The notes: generated by a model from the letters alone, not told the origin. A stretch of DNA of 64,000 nucleotides from Nymphaea colorata (GCF_008831285.2 NC_045143.1:15401151-15465150); one strand, 5' to 3'; positions 31,336-43,700 are shown, counted from the stretch's first letter. Numbers and translations are program-made.

Positions 31336-34300
31336 GTGAAAGTTAACAATGCTCTTGCCATCTCTGGAGAAAAAGGTAATCCTTGTATGGGAGAATGGAT
31401 TGTCGATAGTGGTGCCACTCACCACATGTCTGGCAATCCTAAGCTCTTCCATGAGTATAAGCTTTCATCTGGAAAGGAACGTGTTTCTCTTGCTGATGGT
31501 TCATCTACTTCTGTGGCAGGAAAATGGAGTCTTTCTTTGTTAAACAAATTTTTAGTACATGGTACCTTACATGTTCCTCATCTTCCCTTGAACCTCTTGT
31601 GAGTCAGCAAAATTACAAGAGCTGAATTGTGAACTCATATTTTCTGCCAATTGTTGTGTTTTGCAAGACTTGGTGGTAGGGAAGAGGATTGAGATTTGTT
31701 TGGTGTCTGAACGCTTATATCGATTACCCATCCATGGGGCCACATCTCTTATGATAGCAGTAAGCAAAACAGAGAAGAAGAGAGGATTTTCTTCCGTTAT
31801 TTTTGTATTGGCATGAACACCTTGGGCATCTTCCTTTTGGAATTTTGAAACAGTTATTTTCTGATTTATGTTCTAGTTTGGACATGTCTATGATATCTTG
31901 TGATGTATGTCAGTTTGCTAAACATGTTATGGCTGCATACCTTATTTCTACCAGTTGTGCTAATGAAATTTTTTCTTTGATCCATTCTGATGTGTGGGGG
32001 CCTTTGGGAATTCATACCAGTCATGGTTTTCAGTACTTTATAACATTTATAGATGATTACTCTCAGAGTACTTTTGTATACTTACTGAAAGGCCGTAACG
32101 ATGTGCCTCATGTCATGGAAACCTTCATTCTTCTTGTAGAGACTCAATATGGAGGATTTGTTAAGTCCTTTTGGTCTCACAATGCTTGTGAGTATGTGTG
32201 TCAATATGTTGAAGATTTCTTTCAAAAAAGGGGGATTATTCATGAGACATCCTGTAGTTATACCCCCCACAAAATGGGGTAGTTGAGAGGAAAAATCGTC
32301 AATTGCTTAATGTCATAGGGTCCTCTTGTTTCAAAGGAATCTTCCAAAGCATTATTGAGGTGATGCTGTTCTCACTAGTGCATATTTGATCAATAGTATG
32401 CCTAGTCGTGTGTTAAATGGGTGGACCCCCCATTCTATGCTTCTAGGGAGTCGTCAACCTTTCCTTCTTCCACCTCGTGTCTTTGGATGTGTTTGCTTTA
32501 TTCATGATCAGAGTGCCAATGTTAGAAAACTTGATCCAAGGTCGATTAAGGGTGTATTTGTCAGCTATTCTCCTACTCCAAAAGGGTATAAGTGCCTTGT
32601 TCCTACCACTGGTCGTGTTTATGTTACTAAGGATGTCACATTCTTGGAACATGTCTCCTATTTTGGTGAGAATTCTCTTTAGGGGGAGAAGTCTATGGCA
32701 ATAGAAGAGTATTCTTTGAGACAAAAAATTCAATTCATAGATTTTCTGGAATATAAGCGGAAAGAGAGTCAAGCAATTGAGCATGAGAGGGATGAAGGTT
32801 GTTCTATTGGGACTGAAGAAGAACGTAACCACTTGTTTGGGCAGGTTTACTCTAGGCGAACAGTGCTTATAGATGAAGTGGCTAATGGAAAGAGTTCTAT
32901 TCCCAATCCCAATGCTGCTCCTTCCCTGGATGATCCAAGTCGTGCTTGGGAGGAACCAGTTGAAAAAGATATTCAGACAAAGACTACAAATGACAAGCTT
33001 CTCATTGCCCTGAAAAAGGGTGTCAGGCCATGTACTCAACACCATATTGGTAACTTCACATCATATTTTAGACTGAGCAGAGACTACAAATGTTTTGTAT
33101 CTTTTCTTTTTTTGGTTGTGATTCCCAGGACTGTTGCTGAGACTCAGAGTGATACTAAGTGGACTCAGACAATGCAAGAAGAGATGAAAGCCTTGAACAG
33201 GAACATGACATGAAAGGTGGTAAAGATCCTTGAAGCAGCTTGTTGAATCCAAGTGGATCTACACCATTCAGTACAAACCAGATGGGAGTGTTGAGAGGTA
33301 CAAAGCTCGTTTTGTTGCTAAGGGGTCTAGTCAGAAATTTGGAGTTGATTATTTGGAGACTTTTGCTCTTATTTCAAAGATGAAGATTGTTAGAGTTATC
33401 ATTTCTTTAGCAGTGATGAAAGAGTGGAAAATGTATCAACTTGATGTTAAGAATGCTTTTCTCAATGGAGACCTTGAAGAGGAGGTGTATATGTGTATGC
33501 CCCTAGGAAATAATGGACTGAGAAAATGCTGCAAACTGAAGAAAGCTTTATATGGGTTCAAGCAATCTCCCCGAGCATGGTTTGAACGTCTTAGACTTGT
33601 AATGAGACAATATGGCTACAATCAAGGAAATAGAGATCATACTCTATTTGTGAAAAAAAAAGAGAGTAAGGTTATTCTTTTGTTAGTTTATGTGGATGAT
33701 ATGATTGTTACAAACAATGATGAAGATGAAATAACTAAATTAAAGGAGTTATTGGCTGCAGAATTTGATATGAAGGACCTTGGCAAACTAAGATATTTTC
33801 TTGGTATTGAGATAGCTAGATTAGGTACAAGTCTTGTGTTGAATCAACAGAAGTATACTTTGGATTCATTAAAAGAGGGTAGACCTGCTTCTACTCCTTT
33901 GGATGCTAGACACAAACTCAGTATTAGAGATGGGGAACCTCTCTGTGAAGAGGCAAAGGGAAGGTATCAACGTCTGGTTGGGAAGTTGATCTACCTTACT
34001 CTCACTAGACCTGATATTACCTTTGCTGTGAATGTGATGAGTCAGTTCATGCATGCTCCTACGGATGCTCACTTGAAGGCAGCTGATAGGATCTAGTGTT
34101 ACTTGAAGAGGATTCCCGGCAAGGGGCTCCTATATGTGAAACAATGACCTTTCGATATTGAAGGGTATTCCGATGCAGACTGGGCAGACTGTGTTGATAC
34201 TAGAAGATCAACCTCAGGGTATTATGTCTACCTAGGGGGAAATCTCATTGTATGGAGGAGCAAGAGACAAGATGTTTGTTCCCGCTTTAGCGTAGAAGTT

Positions 34301-34648
34301 GAATACAGAGCTATTGTTATGGGAGTATCAGAACTACTATGACTGAAAGTATTATTGACCGATATTGGGATAGAAATTGAAGGACCAACGAAGATGTACT
34401 GTGATAACAAGTCAACAATCAACTTGGCCAACAACCCTGTGTTACATGACAGAACAAATCATGTTGAGATTGACCGTCACTTCATTCAAGAGAGAATTGA
34501 TGCTAAAGCATTAATTCTTTCATACATGAAGTTTAAAGACCAAACTGTTAATGTTTTGACTAAAGCCTTACCTTCAACTATGTTTGAGAAAAATGTATCC
34601 AAGTTGGGCATATTTGATATGTATTCCCAACTTGAGAGGGAGTGTTGA
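31336..34648 (+). pseudogene. Copia element 2 pol (protease, integrase, RT, RNase H)
   Basis: Protease: EWIVDSGATHHMSG (about 31396) is intact. A stop at 31600 precedes the integrase block (31803-32282), with WHEHLGHL, CDVCQFAKH, HSDVWGP and FIDDYSQ; the next catalytic Asp is replaced (WSHNACEY), and a frameshift near 32275 precedes VVERKNRQ. Reverse transcriptase (33230-34096) has YQLDVKNAFLNGDLEEEVYM, LYGFKQSPRAWF and the catalytic VYVDDM (33689 on) in a long open frame. RNase H shows YSDADWADC (34170 on) and MYCDNKSTINLANNPVLHDR (34395 on), broken by stops near 34096, 34146 and 34340. The final stop lies inside the start of the 3' LTR. Confidence 0.85.
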
Positions 34649-34884
34649 CATATGTTGTTAGTGGGTTTTCTGTCTGGGTATGGGTCTGGACCCAGACTCG
34701 TATGTTATCCTTTGGGGGCTACTTAAGCCTGTGTAATCCCTAATTTTTGTGTGTGATGAAAATCTAATAGAAAGAGAGAGTCTGGCTGCTAGTGGGCACC
34801 AGACCTCCTCACCCGTGGTTTTTTTTCTCAAGTTGGAGGTTTTTCCATGTTACATCACTGTTCTATCCTTTTTTCGTTTCAACA
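34643..34884 (+). mobile_element. Copia element 2 3' LTR
   Basis: 242 bp, a direct repeat of 29402-29645, preceded by the polypurine tract and followed by the target duplication CACCA. Confidence 0.95.
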
Positions 34885-34889
34885 CACCA

Positions 34890-35998
34890 GCTACACAAGA
34901 ATGTAAGAAAAGTTCTTTGAGCAGTAAAAGTAGTTCTTGATGCAATGCCACTCGTAATTGTCTTCTGTGACAATTAGATGACAATAACATATCAAAAGAA
35001 CCTGAAATTTCATAGTAAAATTGCACAAAGAGATACTAAATGTAATTTGCATATGTGATGTTGTATTAGAAAGGATAGCCCTTTTAGAATTTATATCTAC
35101 CTATGACATGGTGGCTAATCCTTTTACAAAACCAATACCTAAAGACTTATTTATCAAGTCTATATGCTATGCATCTGCAATCTGAGTGAATGTTGAATAT
35201 CAAGTTCATTAGGATTTAAAGCTTTTCATCCATCTGAGGTAGTATAATCCAAACACAAAAATAGTAATATATGCTACCGAATCCATTGTGTTTCTTATGG
35301 CTCTAATACTCATGAGAAAATGTGCATCTAGCGGCACATCATAAGCTGTAGAACATGTGGGATATAACTAAAAAGTTATAAGTTTCTAACACATAAAACA
35401 ACCTTCTCTTAAAAACTGAATTAGCAGAGACAAAAGCACCTAGCGGCACATCATAAGCAACGAGCCAGCCATATATCATAGCCAATGTAAGCCATTATTA
35501 AAAATTTATTATGAAAAACATTTTCATAAAACGTCAAACTAACAAACAGGAACCTGTTTATGCCAAGTACATCTAGTTAGTACTAAAAGGAAAAGAAGAG
35601 AATAGAAGAGTAAAAAAAAAAGAAAAAGAAAACACAAACAGACATTTCATCAAACAAGTTGAGGGCTTATACCACAAAATGAGCTGTTGTAGTTGTCACA
35701 CAGTTGCTAGTAGTAACCAAGTACCTACTGTACGACAATTTGATCAAAGAACATAAGAGAAGATTTTATTGCATTTGATAAAGTTCTGCTCGAAGGTCCA
35801 TTGTTTCGAGCTCAGAGAAACGGTCAAGTGTAAAAAAAGGAAATCAAAATTTCTATGAGATGAAGCTACGTAGGGTCCCCAATTTTTCCCACAATGCTTA
35901 GTAGAAACAAGATAATGAATAACTCTTTTTAGCAAAAAGTTAGGAAGGGACAAGAGGATCCGATCCTAATCTCAAAGATAGTGTCGAAGATAAGGACC
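34890..35998. other. hAT 5' non-coding DNA
   Basis: Sequence between the Copia insertion and the GA-rich block at the right end of the hAT. It contains a Copia RNase H tail (35075-35180) and a direct repeat of CTAGCGGCACATCATAAGC at about 35329 and 35440. No other gene seen. Confidence 0.45.
35075..35180 (+). pseudogene. Copia RNase H C-terminal fragment of another lineage
   Basis: The plus strand reads LEFISTYDMVANPFTKPIPKDLF, the conserved word near the end of Copia RNase H (pattern V/I-S-T-x-x-M-V/I-A-D-x-F/L-T-K-P-I/L). It differs clearly from both Copia families in this window, so it is a remnant of a further element inside the hAT. Confidence 0.55.
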
Positions 35999-35999
35999 A

Positions 36000-36215
36000 C
36001 CGGTGGAGGGAGAAGACGGAGAGGGGGGGCAGATGCCACCGGTGGAGGGAGATGATAGAGAGAGATCAGCAAATGCCGCCGGTGGAGGGAGAAGACAGAG
36101 AGAGGGCAGCGGATGCTGCCGGCGGAGGTAGAATATGGAGAGAGAGCAGTGGACGCCAGATGGAGAGGATGATGCTGGTGGAGGTAGAAGACGGAGAGAG
36201 AGAGCAGCGGGAAGG
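36000..36215. repeat. GA-rich tandem repeat, ~40-bp unit
   Basis: Units starting GGTGGAGGGAGA (or GGCGGAGGTAGA) occur at 36002, 36041, 36081 and 36121, with a last degenerate pair to 36215. Each contains GAGAGAG and a GGATGCTGCC-like word. It lies near the right end of the hAT. Confidence 0.8.
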
Positions 36216-36486
36216 GCATTATCGATCGTGCCTTAAATAAAGTTTTGCATAAATAAAAATAAAAAAACCAAAAAAAGGACTAAAATGTCCATAACACCAT
36301 TTGACTGTGCTTGACTTGTGTTTGACGTGAGTCTGGTGCGCATCCAGATTTGATGAAAATAGTCGGGTGCAGTTGACTGCACTAGACTCACGTTAACTAT
36401 GTATGGGTGCAAATCTTGGTCGCACTTGCACTCACGTCGCGTCGACGCGGGTGCATTACCAAAAACACATCACCTGTGTGACATTG

Positions 36487-36980
36487 GGTGGTACCCTGCC
36501 TTCAAATCCAGTTTTGAAAAGTCTCTTGCTCCATTCAACTCATCCAATACCTATTCTTAATTGTGATAGCATTAAGAGCCCTGTAACCTACATAGAAATT
36601 ACCAGGTTCCATCCTTCTTTTTTACCAATAGGGCAGGTGACGAGTGGGGACTCCAGCTAAACTGCATTACTCCTTGTAGCATTTCTTGTATGAGCTTCTC
36701 AATCTCTTCCTTCTGTGCATAACCATACTTGTACAGCCTAAGATTTACTGGTTTAGCTCTTGGCTCTAGTTCAATTTGGTGATCTAACACCCTGGCCGGT
36801 GGCAATTCCTTATGTTTTTCAATGACCATAGTAAATTCATTTAGTAGTGGTCTTACAAGCTCAGGTTGCTCGTTGTCTTTTATTGTGTGAATCTGTGACG
36901 CTGCATCACAAGTCACCAGAAGCAAGTGTAAGCATTCAGAATTGAGGGTTACCTTATTGACAAGCTTGTTCATGTGACAT
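36487..36980 (-). pseudogene. Gypsy reverse transcriptase N-terminal part
   Basis: On the minus strand this reads LLNEFTMVIEKHKELPPAR, then DHQIELEPRAKPVNLRLYKY, KEEIEKLIQEMLQ, SPHSSPALLVKKKDGTW and, after a frame change, LDLKAGYH. These are consecutive early RT blocks of Ty3/gypsy, and the last word is completed at 26138 across the inserted hAT. The upstream end at about 36980 meets the oppositely oriented Tat-like fragment, so gag and protease are missing. Confidence 0.8.
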
Positions 36981-36984
36981 GAAG

Positions 36985-38160
36985 GTGGTTTCAGGATTAA
37001 ATCCTTTCAAGTATATCTTAGAGCAGCCATTTTTCACCGGAAGAATCACAAGCAGTAGGTGCTTCTCATGTGGTATGACTTGGAGTATATTTATTAGAAA
37101 TCCATTAAAGGACAAACATTAGTTGATCAGCTAGCAGATTTTTCATTAGCTAAAGAGTTGAATGCCAATGATGATTTTTTAGATGAACAAGTGTTACACA
37201 TTGAAACCACTCATCCCTGGACGATGTTCTTTGATTGCTTCAAGAACAAGGCTGGAACAAGTAGTGGAATTCTCTTACTCACCACTGAAGAGCAGATGGT
37301 CCCTAATTCTCTCAGGTTGGAGTTCACATACACTCACAACATGACTGTGGGCATTTGATGTGGTAGGGCCCATTAATCCTTCCACGTCAAGTGGGTACAA
37401 GTATTTTCTTGTTGCAATAAAATATTTCACCAATAGAGATCATCATCTTGAGAACCATGGAAGGAAAAGAACATCTTATGCAGTGTTGGAGTGCTACATG
37501 ATATCACATCTGACAATGGAACATATTTCAAAATAAAAGGGTACACGATTTCTACTCAAAGTTTAGGATCAAGCATCATTTTTGGCACCTTACTATCCAC
37601 AAGTAAACAGCCAAACGAAAGCAAAGAACAAAATCCTGATCTAGATCAAGAAAAGAACCATTGAAATTGGTTGAGATTGGCATGAAAAATTACATGATGC
37701 AATATGGGCTTATAGGACTACAATCAAAACTCCCTCTAATGTCACCCCAGTCAACATCCCTTTCCATGTACAAAAGCCAACTTACAAGTTAGCATATGCT
37801 TTTGAACTACCCATGCACAAATATAAAAACAACAAATGTTACAGTTAGACCCACTTGATGAGAAAAGATTGCGAGCAACAAAACACGCAAAGGCATTTTG
37901 GCGAAGGGTAGCTCGACATTATGCCAAATCAGTGATCGAACAAAGTTTCAAAAATCAATGAACTAATGTTAGGATCAATCATCTACTAGAATAATCACCC
38001 TCGTGGAAAGTGGGCCCCAAATTGGGAAGGGCCTTATGTCATCAAGGAAGTTTTGCTTGGCAATTTGTATCGATTGATTGAAGTTGATGGAGTCAAATTG
38101 TCAGATCTTGTAAATGTTCTTCATTTGAAAAAAAAAATTATGTATAATCTAGTTGTATCA
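36985..38160 (+). pseudogene. Tat/Ogre-like Gypsy remnant (RNase H and integrase)
   Basis: The plus strand reads PFKYILEQPFFTGRI, an RNase H word of Tat-type elements, then WTMFFDCFKNKAGTSSGILL (7217 in the 37-kb block, i.e. about 37217), the start of the second (archaeal-type) RNase H that characterises the Tat/Ogre lineage. After a deletion the integrase follows: VGPINPSTSSGYKYFLVAIK, APYYPQVNSQT, WAYRTTIKTPSNVTP and finally NWEGPYVIKEVLLGNLYRLI near 38016. Stops and frameshifts are frequent. Dead remnant. Confidence 0.7.
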
Positions 38161-38199
38161 AAAATTTTCTCTCAATGCAATTTCTTTTGATGGCTAGAC

Positions 38200-39545
38200 T
38201 AGTCTCTAGTATCTATTTGATACATGCATTCCCTTCATAGCCCTTCATACTGGGGCATTTTTTTAATAAAACTTCATAAATTGCGAGGAACTAGCCACAA
38301 CAAGTTTTTCTGCAAGAGAAGTTCCAAAATTTTCAAACATCTGAGAATAATTGATCCATAAGACTTCACCTCCAAGTATATGCCGATTTTCCATGTTTTG
38401 TAACTTTTCAAGAGACCACAAGCTTTCAAGCATACATAGTTTTTTCAATTCAAACACTTTGTTGCATATATGTTTTCAAATTTTGTAGTTCATTGCAAAC
38501 AAATTTTCCAAATTTATATTTCAATGCCTACAAAATTTTCAATCATATGCAAGTGTTCAATTTCACACAAGTCTCCCAATTTCATACAAGTTTTGTACTT
38601 TTGCACATGATTTTAAAAACAAAATTCACAAGTCATTGTGTGCTTGGGCATAATTTCATACTTTGGTTCATACAAGTTTTTTAAATTTTGCAGTTTGGTG
38701 TGCAAGCTTTCTCAAAAGTTTTGCATACCAATGCACAGACAAATGCAAATTTTCAGGTTGTGCACATCAGTACGTAAAAGTTTTCAATTGACACAAAAGT
38801 GCAAAAAAATTTTCAGTCACATGGTTTGTCGCACTCAAATTTTCAGTCTCATTGGTTGTACTCCATTTCAATGCAACCAAAATTTCACAAATTTCCAAAA
38901 TGATTTTGTGCTTTGACACAACATTTCTCGTGCTCCAACACACCATTTTTTGTGCTTCGGTGTCACACAAGTTTTACAAGAACATGTACTGATATAAGAT
39001 TACATACTTCAATGACTTCAAGTAAACATGCGTTGGCATAAGATTTCATTTTGGTGCACCAAAATAAACATATCAGTTTACACACGTTTTCAAACTCTTG
39101 TACTATGGTATAAGATTTTGCACTTATTTGCCCCCAAGTAAATGTGCCTCGACGCTCCCAAATAAACATATCGGTGCATAATTTTTTCATGTTTTGGTGC
39201 TTCGATGCCCTCAAGTAAACACTCTTTGGTATTTTCACATTAGTTCCACCAAGTAAACGTGCCCTAACATAAGATTTTGTGCTTCAGCACATCCAAGTAA
39301 ACATACTAGATTGCATAAGTTTTCAAAAACTTTGCATTCTAATATAAGAGTTATGTGCCTTGGCGTACCCAAATAAACATGTCTAGGCATAAGATTTCAC
39401 ACTTTGATGCCCCAAGTAAATGTATCATTGTGTATGATTTCTCGCTTTGGCTCACACAAGTACATGCACCTCAAAACATATTTCCATACCTCGGTGCACA
39501 TTTATGCACTTTGGTCCACAAAGTCTAATAAATATTTTGAATAAG
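38200..39545. repeat. Degenerate minisatellite downstream of Tat-like coding end
   Basis: The first part has recurrent CAAGTTTT / TTTTCAAT words; the second part (from about 39018) has CAAGTAAAC(A/G)T followed by GCATAAGATTT(T/C) at roughly 40-bp steps (for example near 39019, 39060, 39213, 39252, 39295, 39371, 39414). Tandem arrays in the 3' untranslated region are known for Tat/Ogre elements, and this block sits right after the polyprotein end in the right orientation. Confidence 0.6.
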
Positions 39546-40764
39546 TTATCATATTATATATTGCTAGCACTAATGATTTAATTTTTCTAAAAGAACAAGA
39601 AAATTCCTGCCAAGGACAAAGGTTTTGACAAGACCACATTATAATTCATGAAGAGAGCTCAAATAAATAGAGGGTATCAATGTTCAGGAAATGTTACTGA
39701 CCTTGACCCCTTAATAAGAACAATAGATTATCAAAAATCAATTAGAGAGCAAGAGATTGAGTTGACCCAAGCAAAACAGGCAAAACACTTCTAAAAATGA
39801 TACTGGAAACATTGTTGAGGACCTTTCATGCAAGAGAATTCTAGACCACTTACACTTTTTCTTTGCAACATAGCCACAAGCAATTGGCCCTTCCACAAGA
39901 ATTATGATTTTTGCCCACTAGGACTGCCTTTCCATTTTGAATATTTTCAATAATAATATGAAAAAGTAAGAGGTCACTGGGTAATTAAAAAACAAAAAAA
40001 AAGAACAAAAGGAGCACATGGACCCTCCAATTCACATGGACTTGCCAAATGGGCTGCCAAGCTAGAGCCAACTCGAGTGAAGATGTGTTGTGTTGCCCCT
40101 CATGTGACATAGTGCATCCCCAGTCGAAAACCTTGAAGCAAGAAAAGATAGGCTACTACATATATAAGTGACAAATAGAAGTAGAAAAAACAAAAGCACA
40201 AATGAAGCTTTTAACTTGGGGGACTCATGCTCAATTATCTAGAAAATAGAGAAAGATCATATTGCTTTGGCATTCATGCCTAATAAATGGAGCTCCAAAC
40301 GGACTCAAATGGACAACATCAAAGCAAAAGCATTTATCTGTCTTTTAAAACTGTTACTCTTGAAAATTTTACAAAATGAGCTATAAGAAACATTCCTTAT
40401 TCTTTCTAGCCTCATTAATCAGGTCCTCAACAATACCAATGATAGTTTGGCTAGTTTATCCATCAAAACTCATAGAGCAAGAGTGTTCAGAAGTTCTCGT
40501 GCCTAAGAAAATAAGAAAGCAAAATTTAAGTAAAACTATCCAGCAGTTTAGGGCCCAAACCAATGCTCCAAAGTAGCCTTGACACTTTTATAAACCACAT
40601 TGATGTGAGGTCCCTAACCTATAGGATTCAATTTGATTAAGCTTATGTAACAACAATGGTAGCTTCTAAATGGAAGCTATTTATTCTATTAGACTGGCTT
40701 ATCGAAAACTTCAGCAGAAAAGTTCACAAGATCTGAGAACACACTTATATGTTGTGTTTGTGAA
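39546..40764. other. Non-coding stretch between Gypsy remnant and satellite
   Basis: Possible LTR or 3' untranslated remains of the Tat-like element; TTAACTTGGGGGACTCATGC at about 40208 resembles the G-rich words near the 3' ends of such elements. No gene recognised. Confidence 0.35.
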
Positions 40765-43700
40765 ATATGATCGCTGATGAATAACATCTACGTAAGATTT
40801 ACATAGATAATATCAAGTTATATGTTCATCATCAAATCAATCGACCAAATCTTCATCAACGAATGTGTTTAGCATGATCCATAATCAGACAATCAATGAT
40901 CCATAACATCAACATAACATTTATATAGACAATACTAAGTTACATGTTTGAAATCAAATCAATCTTTATTAACGAAGGACTTTATGATGATCAATGATAA
41001 ATATCATCAACAACATGATTACGCAGACTATACTAAGTTATATGTATGCAACCAAATCAATATTTATTAAAGAAAGTGTATAAGACGATCAATGATCAGT
41101 GACTTCAACATAACATTTACATAGGCCATGCCAAGTTATATGTTTATATTCAAGTCAATCGAATCAATCACAATAAAGAGTGAATTGAAGATGATCGATA
41201 ATAAATAAAAATAAGATAACATTTTTGTAGGCATTATAATGTTATATATTTGTAGTCAAATCAATTGAATCAATCTTCACCAACAAATGTATTTAAGATG
41301 ATCAATGATAAATAACTCAAACTACAATTGCGCAGACAATACCAATTTATATGTTTATAATTAAATCAATTGAATCATTCTTAATTGATGAATGTATTTA
41401 AAACGATCGATGATTCATAACATCAACATAACATTTATGTAACAATACAAAGTTATATATTTGTGATCAAATGAATCTTCATTAACAAATATGTTTAAGA
41501 TGACTGATGATAAATAACACCAACTTAGCATTTATGAAGACAATATCAGGTTTTATGTTTGAAATCAAATCAATCGCATCAAATTTCATTAACAAGTGTG
41601 TTTAAGATGATTATTGTTAAATAACTTAAACAAAACATTCACATAGTCTATACCAAGTCGTACGCTTATAATTAAATCAATATTATCAATCTTTATTACC
41701 AAATACGTTCAAGATTATCGATAATAAATAACATCAACATATCATTTACCTAGACCAGACCATGTTACAATTTCATTAGCAAATCAATCGAATCAATCTT
41801 CGTAAACTAATGTGTTTAAGACGATTAATGATAAATAATATCAACATAACAATTTCATAGACAATAACAAGTTATGTATTCACAATCAAATCAATAATAA
41901 ACAAATGTATTTCAGATGATTGATGATAAATAACATCAAAATAACATTTACCTAGACAATATCAAGTTATATGTTCACAATCAATACAATCAAATCAATC
42001 TTCGTTAACGAATGGATTTAAGATGACTGAAGACAAATAACATCAAAATAATGTTTGTGTAGACAACACCAAATTATATGTTTGTAATCAACTCAATGAA
42101 GCTAATTTTCGTTATCTAGTGTCATTAAGAAGATCAATGAAAAATAACATGAACATAACATTTATGTAGATAATACAAAGTTATATGTTCGTAATGAAAT
42201 CAATCTAATCTGTCATCATTAACGAATGTGTTTAAGATGATTGATGGTACATAACAACAACATTACATAAACAATACCAAGTTGCATGTCTATAATCAAA
42301 TCAATCCTTCCAATCTTCATTCTGAATGTCTTTAAGATGATTGATGATAAATAACATCAACATAATATTTACGTAGCCAATACTAAGTTATATGTTCTTA
42401 ATCAAATCAATCATCACAAATAAATGTGTTTAAGACAAGCGATGATAAATAACATCAACATAACATGTAGATAGACAATACTAAGTTGCATGTCCGTAAT
42501 CAAATCAACGTAACATTTATGTGGACAATATTATGTTGTATGTTTGAAATCAAATTAATCAAACACGAATGTGTTTAAGATTATCAATGATAAGCCGACA
42601 TCAACTTAACATGTACATAGAGATTATCTAGTTATATTCATTAACGGATCTCCTTAAAACAATCAATGATAAATAACATCAACATAACATTTATATAGAT
42701 AATATCAAGTTATATGTCCATAATCAAATATCTCGACCCAATGTTCATCAGCAGATGTTTTTAAGACAATCTATAATTAGACGATCTATTATAAATGAAA
42801 TCAATGTTACAATTACATAGACAACGAATGTGTTTATCAACGAATGTGTTGAAGAGGATTGGGATAAATAACATCAACATCACTTTTACTAGACAAATAC
42901 CAAATTATATATTTGTAATCAAGTCAATCGACCCAATCTTCATTAACAAAAGTGTTTAAGATGATTGATGATAAATATTATCAATAAAAGATTTACGTAG
43001 ACAATGAATGTTCGTAATCCAATTAGTTGAATAAATCTTCTTTAACAAATGTTTTTAAGACAATCAATGATAAATAACATAAACATAACATTCTTGTAGG
43101 CATTACCATATTATATGCTCAAAATCAATTTAATTGAATATATCTTCACTAAGGAATGTGTTTAATACGAGATACATAATGTCAAGATAACAATTACGTA
43201 GACATTAATAAGCTATATGTTTATAATAAAATCAATCGAATCAAGCTTTATTAATAAATGTATTTAAGACAAACACTGAACATTTATAATAAAATCAATC
43301 AAATCAAGCTTTATTAATAAATGTATTTAAGACAAACACTGATAAATAACATCAACGTAACAATACCAAGCTATATACTCATGGTCAAATCAATCGAATC
43401 AGTCTTCATTAATAAATGTGTTTAAGATGATCGATCCATAAATAATATCGACATAACATTTACGAATGAAATACCAAGTTATATATTTGTAATCAAATCA
43501 ATCATATAAAACTTTATTTATAAATGTGTTCAAGAAGATTAATGAAAAATAACATAAAAAAAGATTTACATAATCTATACCAAGTAATATGTACGTAATC
43601 AAATCGTTCTAATCAATCTTCATCACTGAAACTGTTTGAGTTTATGTTTGTAATCAAATCAAACGTATGTAATGTAACATCAGTGTATCAATCTTAATTA

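Larger units (their letters stand above)
29402..34884 (+). mobile_element. Complete Copia element 2 (5.48 kb, TSD CACCA)
   Basis: LTRs at 29402-29645 and 34643-34884 begin TGTTGACATATG and end TTTCGTTTCAACA. The flanks are CACCA (29397-29401) and CACCA (34885-34889), a perfect 5-bp target duplication. A primer site follows the 5' LTR and a polypurine tract CTTGAGAGGGAG precedes the 3' LTR. Internal domains are in Copia order. By eye the two LTRs differ at roughly 16-20 of ~242 positions plus small indels, so it is not a recent insertion. It sits just upstream of the start of the hAT transposase remnant, inside the hAT. All coding domains carry breaks, so it is structurally complete but not autonomous. 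Confidence 0.95.
26139..36486 (-). mobile_element. hAT transposon (10.3 kb with nested insertions)
   Basis: The left end is CTATGTCACATAGGTGCAGG; the right end, on the minus strand, is CAATGTCACACAGGTG. The 8-bp flanks are GGTGATAC (26131-26138) and GGTGGTAC (36487-36494), 7 of 8 identical. On the minus strand those bases sit in the reverse transcriptase codons for G-Y-H-Q of the host Gypsy, and the coding sense continues on both sides, so the insertion point is unambiguous. Inside are a decayed hAT transposase (26404-29328), a complete Copia (29402-34884), two small inverted-repeat elements and a GA-rich tandem block. Without the Copia it would be roughly 4.9 kb, still larger than many hATs. 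It shares ends with the non-autonomous copy at 1522-3085. Confidence 0.85.
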
